A DNA stretch of 64,000 bases, taken from Hylemonella gracilis (GTDB lineage Bacteria; Pseudomonadota; Gammaproteobacteria; Burkholderiales; Burkholderiaceae_C). The DNA lies in NCBI RefSeq assembly GCF_004328645.1, contig NZ_CP031395.1, positions 2,939,501 to 3,003,500 on the forward strand, given 5' to 3'. Positions 1-9,872 of the stretch are shown here, piece after piece (the stretch's first letter is position 1; each line of letters begins with the position of its first letter). A program made the position numbers and the translations under genes. Under the pieces are notes generated by a model that made no database searches, had not been told where the DNA came from, and saw only the letters and a list, made by a program, of their open reading frames with translations.

Positions 1-539
1 ACGGGCACGCTGCGCAGCCCCTCGGTGTAGAGGGTGGCCGCGGCTTCGCCCAGCCGGGCCTCGATGTCGGGATGAATCACGTAGGCCTCCTCGGGCGTGA
101 GCGCCACCTGGGCGTCCGTGGCGTAGACGCCCGGCAGGATGTGGCGCGCCGCCAGGGATTGAAGCACCGGCCGCAAGGCGTAGTCGAGCGCCAGCATGTG
201 GTGCGGGCTACCGCCCGTGGCCAGGGGCAGCACGACCTTGCCCTTGAACGCCGTCTGGGGCAGCAGGTCCAGCAGCAGCTTGAGCACGCCGCTGTAAGCC
301 GCCTTGTAGACCGGGGTGGCCACCACGATGGCCTGGGCTTCGGCCACCCGCCGTGCCGCGTCTTGCACTGCGGGATGGCCGACATCGGCTTGCACCAAGG
401 CCTGCGGCGGCAGGTCACGGACCGACAGGCGATGGACCAGCGTGCCGCGTCCGGCCGCCAGCAAACGCCCCACCCGGTCCAGCAGCGCCGCGGAGCGGGA
501 ACGCTCGGACGGGCTGCCTGCAATCAACAAGACCGACAT
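1..539 (-). CDS. ssuE: NADPH-dependent FMN reductase, SsuE type (3' end beyond window)
   Basis: Flavodoxin-fold reductase expected to supply reduced FMN to a sulfonate monooxygenase. The N-terminus MSVLLIAGSPSERSR carries the phosphate-binding loop that binds FMN, and the segment VVATPVYKAAYSGVLKLLLD is typical of the SsuE/MsuE family. The start is the ATG at 539, preceded by AGGGAG at good spacing. About 179 codons are visible and the reading frame runs off the window edge without a stop, so the C-terminus is missing. The gene lies 47 bases downstream of sbp on the same strand, so the two are probably co-transcribed as a sulfur-acquisition unit; ssu monooxygenase and transporter genes would be expected further left. 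FMN reductase is secure; SsuE rather than a close paralogue is inferred from context. Confidence 0.85.
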   Translation of the reverse strand, partial: MSVLLIAGSPSERSRSAALLDRVGRLLAAGRGTLVHRLSVRDLPPQALVQADVGHPAVQDAARRVAEAQAIVVATPVYKAAYSGVLKLLLDLLPQTAFKGKVVLPLATGGSPHHMLALDYALRPVLQSLAARHILPGVYATDAQVALTPEEAYVIHPDIEARLGEAAATLYTEGLRSVP

Positions 540-586
540 GAATGCTCCCTGATGTCCCGTTTGGCTGGAGGCGGGCGTGGCGACGT

Positions 587-1609
587 TCACTTCTTGGCGT
601 AGATCTGGTCGAAGCTCGCGCCGTCGGCGAAGTGGTCCTTGTCCGCCTTCGCCCAGCCGCCAAAGCCCTGGTCGATGGTGAACAGGTTGAGCTTGGGGAA
701 CTGCTTGGCGTACTTGTCGATGGCCTTCTTGGAAACGGCGGGACGGTAGAAGTTCTTGCCCGCGATGTCCTGGCCTTCCTCGGAATACAGGTACTCGAGG
801 TAGGCCTGCGCGACCTTGCGCGTGCCCTTCTTGTCCACGTTCTTGTCGACCACGGCGACGGCGGGCTCGGCCAGGATGGAGATCGAGGGTGCCACCACGT
901 CGAACTTGGTGCCGAATTCCTTCTCGAGCAGGTAGGCCTCGTTCTCCCAGGCGATCAGCACGTCACCCTGGTTGCGCTGGGCGAAGGTGATGGTGGAGCC
1001 GCGCGCGCCGGTGTCGAGCACGGGCACGTTGGCGTACAGCTTCTGCACGAATTCCTTGGCCTTGGCCTCGCCACCGTACTTGCGCTTGGCGAATTCCCAG
1101 GCCGCGAGGTAGTTCCAGCGCGCGCCGCCGGAGGTCTTGGGGTTGGGCGTGATCACGCTCACGCCGGGCTTGACCAGGTCGTCCCAGTCCTTGATGCCCT
1201 TGGGGTTGCCCTGGCGCGTCACCAGCACGATGGTCGAGGTGTAGGGCGAGGAATTGTGCGGCAGCTTCTTCTGCCAATCGGCCGCCAGCCAGCCGCCGTT
1301 CTTGACCAGCGCGTCGGTGTCGCCGGCCAGGGCCAGCGTGGCCACGTCGGCGTCCAGGCCGTCGATGATGGAGCGGGCCTGCTTGCCCGAGCCGCCGTGG
1401 CTTTGCTTGATGGTCACGTTCTGGCCGGTCTTGTCCTTCCAGTACTTGTTGAAGGCGGCGTTGAACTCCACGTAGAGCTCGCGCGTGGGGTCATAGCTCA
1501 CGTTGAGCAGGGTGACGTCTTGCGCCAAAGCCGGGGTGCCGGCAAGGCTGAAGGCGGTCAGCAGACCGGCCAGCAGGGGAAACTTGATAAAGTCGCGGCG
1601 TTGCGTCAT
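587..1609 (-). CDS. sbp: Periplasmic sulfate-binding protein Sbp
   Basis: Substrate-binding component of a CysTWA sulfate/thiosulfate ABC importer, 340 residues. Residues 1-29 form a signal peptide ending ALA-Q. The mature protein starts with [15 protein letters not shown] and contains [14 protein letters not shown], both hallmarks of the Sbp family. A longer reading exists upstream to 1690, but the ATG at 1609 is preferred because AAGGA sits seven bases before it and the signal peptide begins there. The permease and ATPase genes are not in the window. A candidate CysB-type site lies about 100 bases upstream, fitting induction by sulfur limitation. Confidence 0.93.
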   Translation of the reverse strand: MTQRRDFIKFPLLAGLLTAFSLAGTPALAQDVTLLNVSYDPTRELYVEFNAAFNKYWKDKTGQNVTIKQSHGGSGKQARSIIDGLDADVATLALAGDTDALVKNGGWLAADWQKKLPHNSSPYTSTIVLVTRQGNPKGIKDWDDLVKPGVSVITPNPKTSGGARWNYLAAWEFAKRKYGGEAKAKEFVQKLYANVPVLDTGARGSTITFAQRNQGDVLIAWENEAYLLEKEFGTKFDVVAPSISILAEPAVAVVDKNVDKKGTRKVAQAYLEYLYSEEGQDIAGKNFYRPAVSKKAIDKYAKQFPKLNLFTIDQGFGGWAKADKDHFADGASFDQIYAKK

Positions 1610-1700
1610 GTCGGGTTCCTTGGTTCTAAGTTGGAATCGCTGCAATGGATAAAAAAGCGATGCAAGGCATTCTGGAGAGACATGACCCAAACTGGAACGA

Positions 1701-1724
1701 CTAAGATTTCAGTTGCTTATTACT
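1701..1724. promoter_or_regulatory. Candidate CysB-type operator upstream of sbp
   Basis: The sequence TTGCTTATTACT at 1713-1724 recurs exactly at 5801-5812 in front of cysI, in the opposite orientation relative to the gene it would control. Here it forms part of a small inverted repeat, TAAG and CTTA ten bases apart. CysB, a LysR-type regulator, controls sbp and cys genes in other proteobacteria; assigning it to this site is inference from the shared motif in front of two sulfur units. Confidence 0.5.
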
Positions 1725-1761
1725 CAAACATCGATAGATACCCTCCAAGAGATTCACCGCC

Positions 1762-2034
1762 ATGGCACGCACCGTCAACTGCATCAAGCTCGGCAAGGAA
1801 GCCGAAGGACTGGACTTCCCGCCCTATCCCGGCGAACTGGGCAAGCGCATCTGGGAAAGTGTCAGCAAGGAAGCCTGGGCGGCCTGGCTCAAGCACCAGA
1901 CCATGCTGGTCAACGAAAACCGCCTGAATCTGGCCGACGCGCGCGCGCGCCAGTACCTCGCGCGCCAGATGGAGAACCACTTCTTCGGCGGTGGCGCGGA
2001 GCAGGCCCAGGGCTACGTGCCGCCCAGCGCCTGA
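1762..2034 (+). CDS. yggX: Fe(2+)-trafficking / oxidative damage protection protein YggX
   Basis: Small cytosolic protein of 90 residues, the usual family length. It begins [20 protein letters not shown] and contains [18 protein letters not shown], nearly the family consensus, with the single conserved cysteine at position 7. YggX proteins protect Fe-S clusters and help in iron handling during oxidative stress. It is transcribed divergently from sbp across a 150-base gap holding the candidate CysB site, and 60 bases upstream of mnmC on the same strand. Assignment is very secure from sequence. Confidence 0.95.
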   Translation: MARTVNCIKLGKEAEGLDFPPYPGELGKRIWESVSKEAWAAWLKHQTMLVNENRLNLADARARQYLARQMENHFFGGGAEQAQGYVPPSA

Positions 2035-2094
2035 ACAGCGCGACGTCCCGCCTCGCAGGCAGAGGCACGGCGTGGATCGAGGCGCTCGCATACG

Positions 2095-4113
2095 ATGAGC
2101 GAACCCATCTCCTGGCGCGACGACACTCCCTTCAGCGCGCGCTTCAACGATGTCTACCGCACCAAGGCGGACGGACTGGCACAGGCGCGGCGCATCTTCC
2201 TGGGCGGCTGTGCGCTGGCGGAGCCCGTGGCAGAGCCAGCCGAAGAAAAAACCACGGAACAGGCTGGAAGCACCTGCACCAGCACCTGGGCCGGTCGGCG
2301 CCAGTGGCGCATTCTTGAAACCGGTTTCGGACTGGGGCTGAATTTTCTGGCCACCTGGCAAGCCTGGCGGCGCGCAACGGCACGCCCACGCTTGCTGCAT
2401 TTCGTCTCCATCGAGGCCTTCCCGGTCGCGGCTGAAGACCTCGCGCGAGGTGCCGCGCCCTGGCCGGAACTGGCCCCGCTGGCCGAGGAACTGGCCACGC
2501 AATGGCGAAGGCTGGAACCCGGCACGTCTTGCCCGGTGCAGCGGCTGAGCTTCGATGATGGGCGCGTGCTGCTCACCCTGTGCCTGGGCGATGTGCGCCC
2601 CATGCTGCGCGAACTGCGCCCCACCCTGCCGCACAGTATCGACAGCGTCTTCCTCGATGGCTTCGACCCGCATGCCAACCCCGACATGTGGTCGCCCGAC
2701 ACCTTGCGCGAACTCAGCACCCTGGCGCGGCGCGGCGCCACGCTGGCCAGTTGGACCGCCAATGGCGCGGTGCGACGCGCCCTGGTGCAGAACGGATGGC
2801 AGGTCGACAAAGTGCCGGGCCTGCCCCCCAAGCGCGAGAGCATCCGCGCGGTGTACGAACCCCGCTGGGAGCCGACCCGCGCCCTTCCCCCGGTAGACCG
2901 TGAGCCCGGGCGCTGCATCGTGATCGGCGCCGGCCTGGCCGGCGCAGCGACGGCCGCGAGCCTGGCGCGCCGGGGCTGGCGGGTGACGGTGCTGGACGCG
3001 GCGCCACCCCCAGACCTTGGGGACGAGGCTGAGGGCAGCTCCGCCGCCCAGGGGTCGAATCTGCGGAACTTTGAGGGCAGCTCCGCCGCTCGCGCGTCGG
3101 ATCTGCCGGTGGGCCTCTTCGCACCCCATGCCTCGCCGGACGACAACCTCTTGTCGCGCCTCACGCGCGCGGGCATACGCCACGCGGTGCAGACGGCCGA
3201 GGACTTGACGCGGCAAGGGCGGCTGCGGGCGGGACAGGATTGGTTGCTCAGCGGCGTGCGTGACCTGGGGCATGCGGCGCCGATGGACCATGTGCAAGCG
3301 GGCTGGATGAAACCTGCGCGTCTGGTCGCGGCGTGGCTGGCGCAGCCGGGCGTGCAGGTGCGCGGCCAGACCGCCGCTGCCAGCCTGCGGCACGCCGGCC
3401 CGAACGGGGTCTGGCAGGTGCTGGACGCAGAGGGCCGGGAGCTCGCGCAAGCCGAGCTGGTGGTGGTCGCCGCGGCCTGTGCCAGCGCGGCGCTGCTGGA
3501 CGTCCACCTGCCCCCATCCTCGCCGCTGCCCCTGAGCCCGGTACGCGGGCAAATCAGTTGGGCCATGCACGCGACTGGGCCACGCGATGCACCCGAAGCA
3601 CTCTGGCCCCTCGGGCCGGTCAACGGCAACGGCCATTTCATTCCCACGGTCCCGCTGGGCGCGGGCGCGGCCTGGTTCTGCGGTTCCACCTACGAGCGCG
3701 GCGAAACCGACCCCCGCCCCTCGGCGATCGCCCTGGCTGAAGGCCACGCCGCCAACCTCGACAAACTGCGGCTGTTGCAACCCGACGTTGCCCAATGGCT
3801 GACGCCCACCTTCACGCGCAAAGCAGTACGGGCCTGGAGCCAGATCCGCTGCGCTTCGCGGGACCGCCGGCCCCTGGTCGGTCTGATCGGACGGCTTGAT
3901 GGCCTCGAGGGGCCCGTCACCGACCCTCGCGCATCGGCCACCCCTGGCAGCCTCGCCCTGCTGACCGCCCTGGGCTCACGCGGCCTGAGCTTCGCGGTGT
4001 TGTGCGCCGAGTTGCTGGCGGCGCAGTTGCACGCCGAGCCTCTGCCCCTGCCGCACAAACTGGCCCGGGCCCTGGATGTGCGACGCGTGCTGGCGCCGAG
4101 CCGCGGCCGCTGA
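2095..4113 (+). CDS. mnmC: Bifunctional tRNA 5-methylaminomethyl-2-thiouridine synthase MnmC
   Basis: Two-domain enzyme (672 residues) that completes the wobble uridine modification mnm5s2U in tRNA. The N-terminal methyltransferase domain has the SAM motif LETGFGLGLNF at about 74-84 and the conserved FLDGFDPHANPDMWS. The C-terminal oxidase domain has the FAD Rossmann motif VIGAGLAG near residue 276 and the family motif GLFAPHASPDDNLLSRLTRAG. In family order the second domain removes the carboxymethyl group before the first methylates. Just before GLFAPH sits an extra segment of about 26 residues, built from two copies of a 34-base direct repeat, that is not needed for the fold. Start ATG at 2095. 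Confidence 0.95.
   Translation: MSEPISWRDDTPFSARFNDVYRTKADGLAQARRIFLGGCALAEPVAEPAEEKTTEQAGSTCTSTWAGRRQWRILETGFGLGLNFLATWQAWRRATARPRLLHFVSIEAFPVAAEDLARGAAPWPELAPLAEELATQWRRLEPGTSCPVQRLSFDDGRVLLTLCLGDVRPMLRELRPTLPHSIDSVFLDGFDPHANPDMWSPDTLRELSTLARRGATLASWTANGAVRRALVQNGWQVDKVPGLPPKRESIRAVYEPRWEPTRALPPVDREPGRCIVIGAGLAGAATAASLARRGWRVTVLDAAPPPDLGDEAEGSSAAQGSNLRNFEGSSAARASDLPVGLFAPHASPDDNLLSRLTRAGIRHAVQTAEDLTRQGRLRAGQDWLLSGVRDLGHAAPMDHVQAGWMKPARLVAAWLAQPGVQVRGQTAAASLRHAGPNGVWQVLDAEGRELAQAELVVVAAACASAALLDVHLPPSSPLPLSPVRGQISWAMHATGPRDAPEALWPLGPVNGNGHFIPTVPLGAGAAWFCGSTYERGETDPRPSAIALAEGHAANLDKLRLLQPDVAQWLTPTFTRKAVRAWSQIRCASRDRRPLVGLIGRLDGLEGPVTDPRASATPGSLALLTALGSRGLSFAVLCAELLAAQLHAEPLPLPHKLARALDVRRVLAPSRGR
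3031..3106 (+). repeat. 34-bp direct repeat inside mnmC
   Basis: Two copies of a 34-base unit beginning GAGGGCAGCTCCGCCGC, at 3031-3064 and 3073-3106, offset by 42 bases (14 codons), so the frame is kept. They encode EGSSAAQGSNL and EGSSAARASDL. The first 17 bases are identical; the rest is diverged. The unit lies at the junction leading into the conserved GLFAPH motif of the FAD domain, a position where an extra loop could be tolerated. Confidence 0.8.
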
Positions 4114-4266
4114 ACGGACGCGTTGGGCCAAGGCAACGGCTGCAGGCGCAGGCCGGATCGCGACCAATTGCACACCTTACTTACATCGTGTTGCAAGGTG
4201 ACGCCCCCGTCACAAAGCGCTGGCATCCACAATGCCGAACCGCCTGCCCACCATCGCCCCGCCGCC

Positions 4267-4716
4267 ATGGACAACTCCGCTTACGCCTCTCCCTTGCCGC
4301 CGCAGCCCGAACCCGCCTCCGCAGTTGGGGCCAAACCCTTGTGCGCTTTGGTGGTGGCGCATGACCCTGCGTTGAAGCAACAGCTGGTGCAGGCGCTGGC
4401 CGCGATGCTGGAAGTCGGTTCGGTGCGTGGCGCACACACGCTGGAGACCGGTCTGGTCGCCATCGATGGCGGCATGGTGGACCTGCTGGTGGTCGACCTG
4501 GACCTGCCCGAAGAAGGCGGCCACACCCTGATCCGGCACGCGCGACGACGCCTGACGGGCTGCCGGGTCCTGGCCCTGGCCACCCCCTCGACTGCCGAAG
4601 CGCGGATGCCGGCGGCGGTCCAGACCGGCGCCCTGGGCTGGCTGCGGGTACCCGCCTCGCCGGAACGAGCAGGTGCCGAGGTGGCCGCGCAGATTCGCCA
4701 ATTGCTCGCTGCCTGA
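4267..4716 (+). CDS. Stand-alone response-regulator receiver-like protein
   Basis: Protein of 149 residues covering essentially one receiver (CheY-like) domain after a Pro-rich N-terminus. The stretch LCALVVAHDPALKQQL matches the first strand and helix, although the usual acidic pair is reduced to HD. VDLLVVDLDLPEEGG gives the phospho-acceptor region, with Asp77 the likely acceptor, and ALATPSTAEARMPAAVQTGALGWLRVP corresponds to the switch Ser/Thr and the Lys region, where Lys is not conserved. No output domain and no kinase gene lie nearby. The ATG at 4267 is chosen because upstream sequence does not look coding; no clear Shine-Dalgarno is present. It could be a degenerate receiver that is not phosphorylated. 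Confidence 0.7.
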   Translation: MDNSAYASPLPPQPEPASAVGAKPLCALVVAHDPALKQQLVQALAAMLEVGSVRGAHTLETGLVAIDGGMVDLLVVDLDLPEEGGHTLIRHARRRLTGCRVLALATPSTAEARMPAAVQTGALGWLRVPASPERAGAEVAAQIRQLLAA

Positions 4717-4767
4717 ACCACCGGGTGGACTGGCCTGAGCGCTGGTGGCATGGCGCAAAATAGACCC

Positions 4768-5769
4768 ATGCCGCACAAGCTGATTCTCGACATCGATCCC
4801 GGCCTCGACGACGCGCTCGCCCTGGTCTTCGCCCATGCCCATCGGGGGTTTGAGCTGCAGGCCATCACCACGAGTTTTGGCCGCGTGGCACTGCCCCAAG
4901 CCACGCGCAACGCCTTGCGCCTGAGCGTGCTGCTGGGTCGGGAAGATTTGCCCGTCTGCGAAGGCGTCGTCACGCCCACGCGCAAGGGGGAATGGCTGCC
5001 TGACCCCGGCCTGCATGGCCAGGACGGCCTGGGTGACTGGACCGGTGATGCCCCATTGCGACGCGGCACGGATCCGCGTTCCGCCGCGCGCGGCATCGTT
5101 CAGATGGCCATGGCCCATCCCGGTGAAATCTCCCTGCTGTGCGGCGGCCCGCTGAGCAACCTGGCCCAGGCCCTGCGTCTGGAACCCAGGCTGCCACAAC
5201 TCCTGAAGCAAGTGGTGGTCGCGGGCGGCTGCCTGGACGCCCCCGGCGATGTCTCGCCCGGGGCCGAATTCAACCTCTGGTCCGACCCGCACGCGGCGGA
5301 CGTGGTGCTCGGTGCGGGGTTCGCGCTGACGCTGCTGGGCCTGAACGTCAGCCGCGCCGCGCCGCTGCCACTGGCCTGGTTGGAACACTGGGCGGCGCAG
5401 GACGGGGCCAGCCAGCTACGGCAACTGCTCTGGCACGCTGCCCGCCACCAGTCCCGAGTCCAGGCCGAGGAATCCGGGCTAGTGGCATCGGCCAGCGCGC
5501 TACCCCCGGCCATTGCCACGCCCGGTGTGCTGGCCCTGGTCTGGATGGTGCAACCCGAGCTGTTTCGCCTCGTCAGCGGCCCGGCCCGGGTCGCCTATGA
5601 CGGCCTGGCCGAAGGTCAGTTGCTGCTGGACCGGCACGCTGACCTGGGTCTGCCGCCCTACCCCCACCCCGGGTGGAGCACCGACCAGCACGCCGTGCAG
5701 GCCGTCGTCCACCTGGACGCACCCGCCTGCCTGGACCTGGTGCAGCAGACACTGGCGCCGCTGCGCTGA
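4768..5769 (+). CDS. Nucleoside hydrolase (inosine/uridine-preferring family)
   Basis: Predicted N-ribohydrolase of 333 residues that splits nucleosides into base and ribose. The N-terminal motif LILDIDPGLDDALAL provides the Asp cluster (Asp8, Asp10, Asp14, Asp15) that binds the catalytic calcium in this family, and EFNLWSDPHAADVVLGAG is the conserved C-terminal active-site segment. The start at 4768 places the first strand at the N-terminus; the ATG at 4750 would add six residues. Substrate preference cannot be read from sequence. It stands alone between the receiver-like gene and the cys cluster, so no pathway partner is indicated. Confidence 0.88.
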   Translation: MPHKLILDIDPGLDDALALVFAHAHRGFELQAITTSFGRVALPQATRNALRLSVLLGREDLPVCEGVVTPTRKGEWLPDPGLHGQDGLGDWTGDAPLRRGTDPRSAARGIVQMAMAHPGEISLLCGGPLSNLAQALRLEPRLPQLLKQVVVAGGCLDAPGDVSPGAEFNLWSDPHAADVVLGAGFALTLLGLNVSRAAPLPLAWLEHWAAQDGASQLRQLLWHAARHQSRVQAEESGLVASASALPPAIATPGVLALVWMVQPELFRLVSGPARVAYDGLAEGQLLLDRHADLGLPPYPHPGWSTDQHAVQAVVHLDAPACLDLVQQTLAPLR

Positions 5770-5800
5770 GCGTCGTCCGGTGCTTGTCGGGCGCGCGGAT

Positions 5801-5835
5801 TTGCTTATTACTGGTAGTCATGGACTCCTAAGCAA
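5801..5835. promoter_or_regulatory. Candidate CysB-type palindrome in front of cysI
   Basis: TTGCTTA at 5801-5807 and TAAGCAA at 5829-5835 form perfect 7-base inverted arms 21 bases apart. The left arm continues as TTGCTTATTACT, identical to a 12-mer upstream of sbp. The site ends 44 bases before the cysI start codon, a normal place for a LysR-type activator. CysB as the binder is inference. Confidence 0.55.
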
Positions 5836-5878
5836 AATGTAGTTTGGAATTGAAAGCGTGACTTTTACAGTCACGCCC

Positions 5879-7705
<1,827 letters not shown>

Positions 7706-7719
7706 GCCCAAAGACCACC

Positions 7720-8121
7720 ATGCCCCTGCAACTCATCTCCGCCCACGATGCACAGAGCGGCGCCGCCGCCGACGCCAGCGCCGCCGAGGTGCTGGTCCTG
7801 CCGAATGATGCCGACCCGCGCACCGTGCAGCTCGACGGCGTGAAGCGCGTCGACCTCCATTTCCCTGCCTTCACCGATGGCCGCGCCCACAGCCAGGCCT
7901 TCCTGCTGCGCCGCCGCCTGGGCTTCCAGGGTGACATCCGCGCCACCGGCGATGTGCTGGCCGACCAGTTGCCGCTGATGGCGCGCAACGGCTTCACCCA
8001 GGCCGTGCTCAAGGAAGGCCAGGACTTGGCCACCGCGCATCGCCAGCTCGCGCGTTTTCCGTCTTATTACCAGGGCGACGCCGTGTTGACACAACCGCGT
8101 TTCGCGCGGGAGCCCGCATGA
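7720..8121 (+). CDS. DUF934 domain protein of the sulfate-reduction cluster
   Basis: Protein of 133 residues matching the DUF934 family, which is found almost only between cysI and cysH in proteobacteria. The C-terminal half contains the conserved segments DLHFPAFTDGRAHSQAFLLRRRLGF, GDVLADQLPLMARNGF and FPSYYQGD. No cofactor-binding cysteines or membrane segments are visible. It starts 14 bases after cysI and its stop overlaps the cysH start, so translation is probably coupled. Its biochemical role is unknown; an accessory function in sulfite or APS/PAPS reduction is inferred from constant neighbourhood. Confidence 0.88.
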   Translation: MPLQLISAHDAQSGAAADASAAEVLVLPNDADPRTVQLDGVKRVDLHFPAFTDGRAHSQAFLLRRRLGFQGDIRATGDVLADQLPLMARNGFTQAVLKEGQDLATAHRQLARFPSYYQGDAVLTQPRFAREPA

Positions 8122-8789
8122 ACAACCGTCTGAACCCCGCCAGCGCGGTCAACGCGGGCAGCGGCATCAGCGCCGCTGATCTCGCGCAAGTCAACGCCCA
8201 GCACGGCCACGACGCGCCCGCCCTGGTGGCCTGGGCGCTGGGCCTGAACAAGACCGCGATCGTCACCACGAATTTCCGCCCCTTCGAGGCGGTGATCCTG
8301 CACCTGGTCACGCGCGTGCAACCCGACGTGCCCGTGGTCTGGATGGACAATGGCTACAACACCGAAGCCACTTACCGCTACGCCGACGAGGTGACGCGTT
8401 TGCTGGGGCTGAACCTGCGCATCTACCTGCCGCGCCGCACGCGCGCGCACCGCGAGGCGGTGGAAGGACCGGTACCCGGGCTCGACGACCCGCGCCACGC
8501 TGCCTTCACGGAAGAAGTGAAGCTGGAGCCCTTCGCCCGCGCGCTGCGCGAGACCGCGCCCCAAGTCTGGTTCACCGCGCTGCGCGCCACCGATTCCGCC
8601 GTGCGCGCCCAGATGGAGCCGGTCAGCATCAACCCCGATGGCCTGATCAAGGTCGCACCGCTGCTGCATTGGTCTTCCAAGGACCTGCACCAGTACTGCG
8701 AAACGCACGGACTGCCCAACAACTTCGACTACGTGGACCCGACCAAGGGTGAAGCGCAGCGCGAATGCGGTCTGCACATCGCGCATTGA
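8118..8789 (+). CDS. cysH: Phosphoadenylyl/adenylyl-sulfate reductase CysH
   Basis: Reduces PAPS or APS to sulfite, 223 residues. The PP-loop fold is recognisable from AIVTTNFRPFEAVILHLV and PDVPVVWMDNGYNTEATYRYADE, and the C-terminal catalytic motif ECGLH places the active cysteine at 217. The paired cysteines that hold a [4Fe-4S] cluster in APS reductases are absent, which argues for a PAPS-type enzyme. However, no APS kinase (CysC) is encoded nearby and CysN carries no kinase domain. The start overlaps the DUF934 stop by four bases (ATGA). General function is secure; substrate is open. Confidence 0.88.
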   Translation: MNNRLNPASAVNAGSGISAADLAQVNAQHGHDAPALVAWALGLNKTAIVTTNFRPFEAVILHLVTRVQPDVPVVWMDNGYNTEATYRYADEVTRLLGLNLRIYLPRRTRAHREAVEGPVPGLDDPRHAAFTEEVKLEPFARALRETAPQVWFTALRATDSAVRAQMEPVSINPDGLIKVAPLLHWSSKDLHQYCETHGLPNNFDYVDPTKGEAQRECGLHIAH

Positions 8790-8807
8790 ATGGAGACGAC
8801 CAAGGTC

Positions 8808-9764
8808 ATGAACGCTCGCCCCCCCCTGGAACTTCGGCCGGAACTGCTGGCCCCTGCGCAGCACCAGCTCAGCAATGCCCACCTTGACGCGCTCGAGGAA
8901 GAAACCATCTTCATCCTGCGCGAAGTCGCCGCCGCCTTCGAGCGCCCGACCCTGCTGTTCTCGGGTGGCAAGGATTCGCTGGTGCTGCTCAAGTGCGCGG
9001 AGAAGGCTTTTGGTACCGGCAATCTGCCCTACCCGCTGCTGATGATCGACACCGGCCACAACTTCCCGGAAGTCACGGCCTTTCGCGACCAGCGCGCGGC
9101 CGAGCTCGGCGCCCAACTCATCGTGCGCAACGTGGAAGATTCCATGAAGCGCGGCACGGTGCGGCTGGCGCATGCCGGCGAATCGCGCAACGCCCACCAG
9201 TCGGTCACCTTGCTCGAGGCCATCGAGGAATTCCGCTTTGACGCGCTGATCGGCGGTGCGCGGCGCGACGAGGAAAAGGCCCGCGCCAAGGAACGCATCT
9301 TCAGCCACCGCGACGGCTTCGGTCAGTGGAACCCCAAGGCCCAGCGGCCCGAACTTTGGACGCTGTTCAACACCCGCCTGGCGCCGGGCGAGCATTTCCG
9401 CGTCTTCCCCATCAGCAACTGGACCGAGCTGGACGTGTGGCAGTACATCGCCCGTGAAAACGTGGCCCTGCCCGGCCTCTACTACACGCACCAACGCGAA
9501 GTGGTGGAACGCAAAGGCCTGCTCGTGCCCGTGACCGAGCTCACGCCGCCCAAGGCGGGCGAGCAGGTTGTCGTGCGCGACGTGCGCTTCCGCACCGTGG
9601 GCGACATCACCTGCACCTGCCCCGTGGCCAGCACCGCCGCGAACGCCAACGACATCGTGATCGAGACCCTGGCCGCCGAAGTCAGCGAACGCGGCGCGAC
9701 CCGCATGGACGATCAAACCAGCGACGCTTCGATGGAGAAGCGCAAGAAAGACGGGTATTTTTAA
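8808..9764 (+). CDS. cysD: Sulfate adenylyltransferase subunit 2 (CysD)
   Basis: Catalytic ATP-pyrophosphatase-type subunit of ATP sulfurylase, forming APS from sulfate and ATP together with CysN; 318 residues. The PP-loop SGGKDS lies at 52-57 and the family signature LSNAHLDALEEETIFILREVAAAFERP just before it. The C-terminus GATRMDDQTSDASMEKRKKDGYF is the typical CysD ending. The ATG at 8808 is preferred since AAGG precedes it; an in-frame ATG at 8790, directly behind the cysH stop, would add six residues. A repeat-bearing gap of 108 bases separates it from cysN. Confidence 0.94.
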   Translation: MNARPPLELRPELLAPAQHQLSNAHLDALEEETIFILREVAAAFERPTLLFSGGKDSLVLLKCAEKAFGTGNLPYPLLMIDTGHNFPEVTAFRDQRAAELGAQLIVRNVEDSMKRGTVRLAHAGESRNAHQSVTLLEAIEEFRFDALIGGARRDEEKARAKERIFSHRDGFGQWNPKAQRPELWTLFNTRLAPGEHFRVFPISNWTELDVWQYIARENVALPGLYYTHQREVVERKGLLVPVTELTPPKAGEQVVVRDVRFRTVGDITCTCPVASTAANANDIVIETLAAEVSERGATRMDDQTSDASMEKRKKDGYF

Positions 9765-9767
9765 GCT

Positions 9768-9860
9768 CCCCCCAGGCTGCGCGCACTTCGTGTCGCTCCG
9801 CCTCCCCCTCAAGGGGCACCACCAGCGGCCCGGCAAAGCCGGTTCCGCGGTGGTTCGCGA
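9768..9860 (+). repeat. Intergenic repeat between cysD and cysN
   Basis: This gap begins CTCCCCCCAGGCTGCGCGC and ends with a short hairpin GGCAAAGCC followed by GGTTCCGCGGTGG. The opening C-rich run plus AGGCTnCGCGC and the GCCGG-TTCC ending resemble the outer parts of the repeats at 24959-25130 and 26165-26352, but the central stem-loop of those copies is missing. It looks like a shortened member of a dispersed family of intergenic elements. Confidence 0.5.
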
Positions 9861-9872
9861 ATAGGAAAACTT

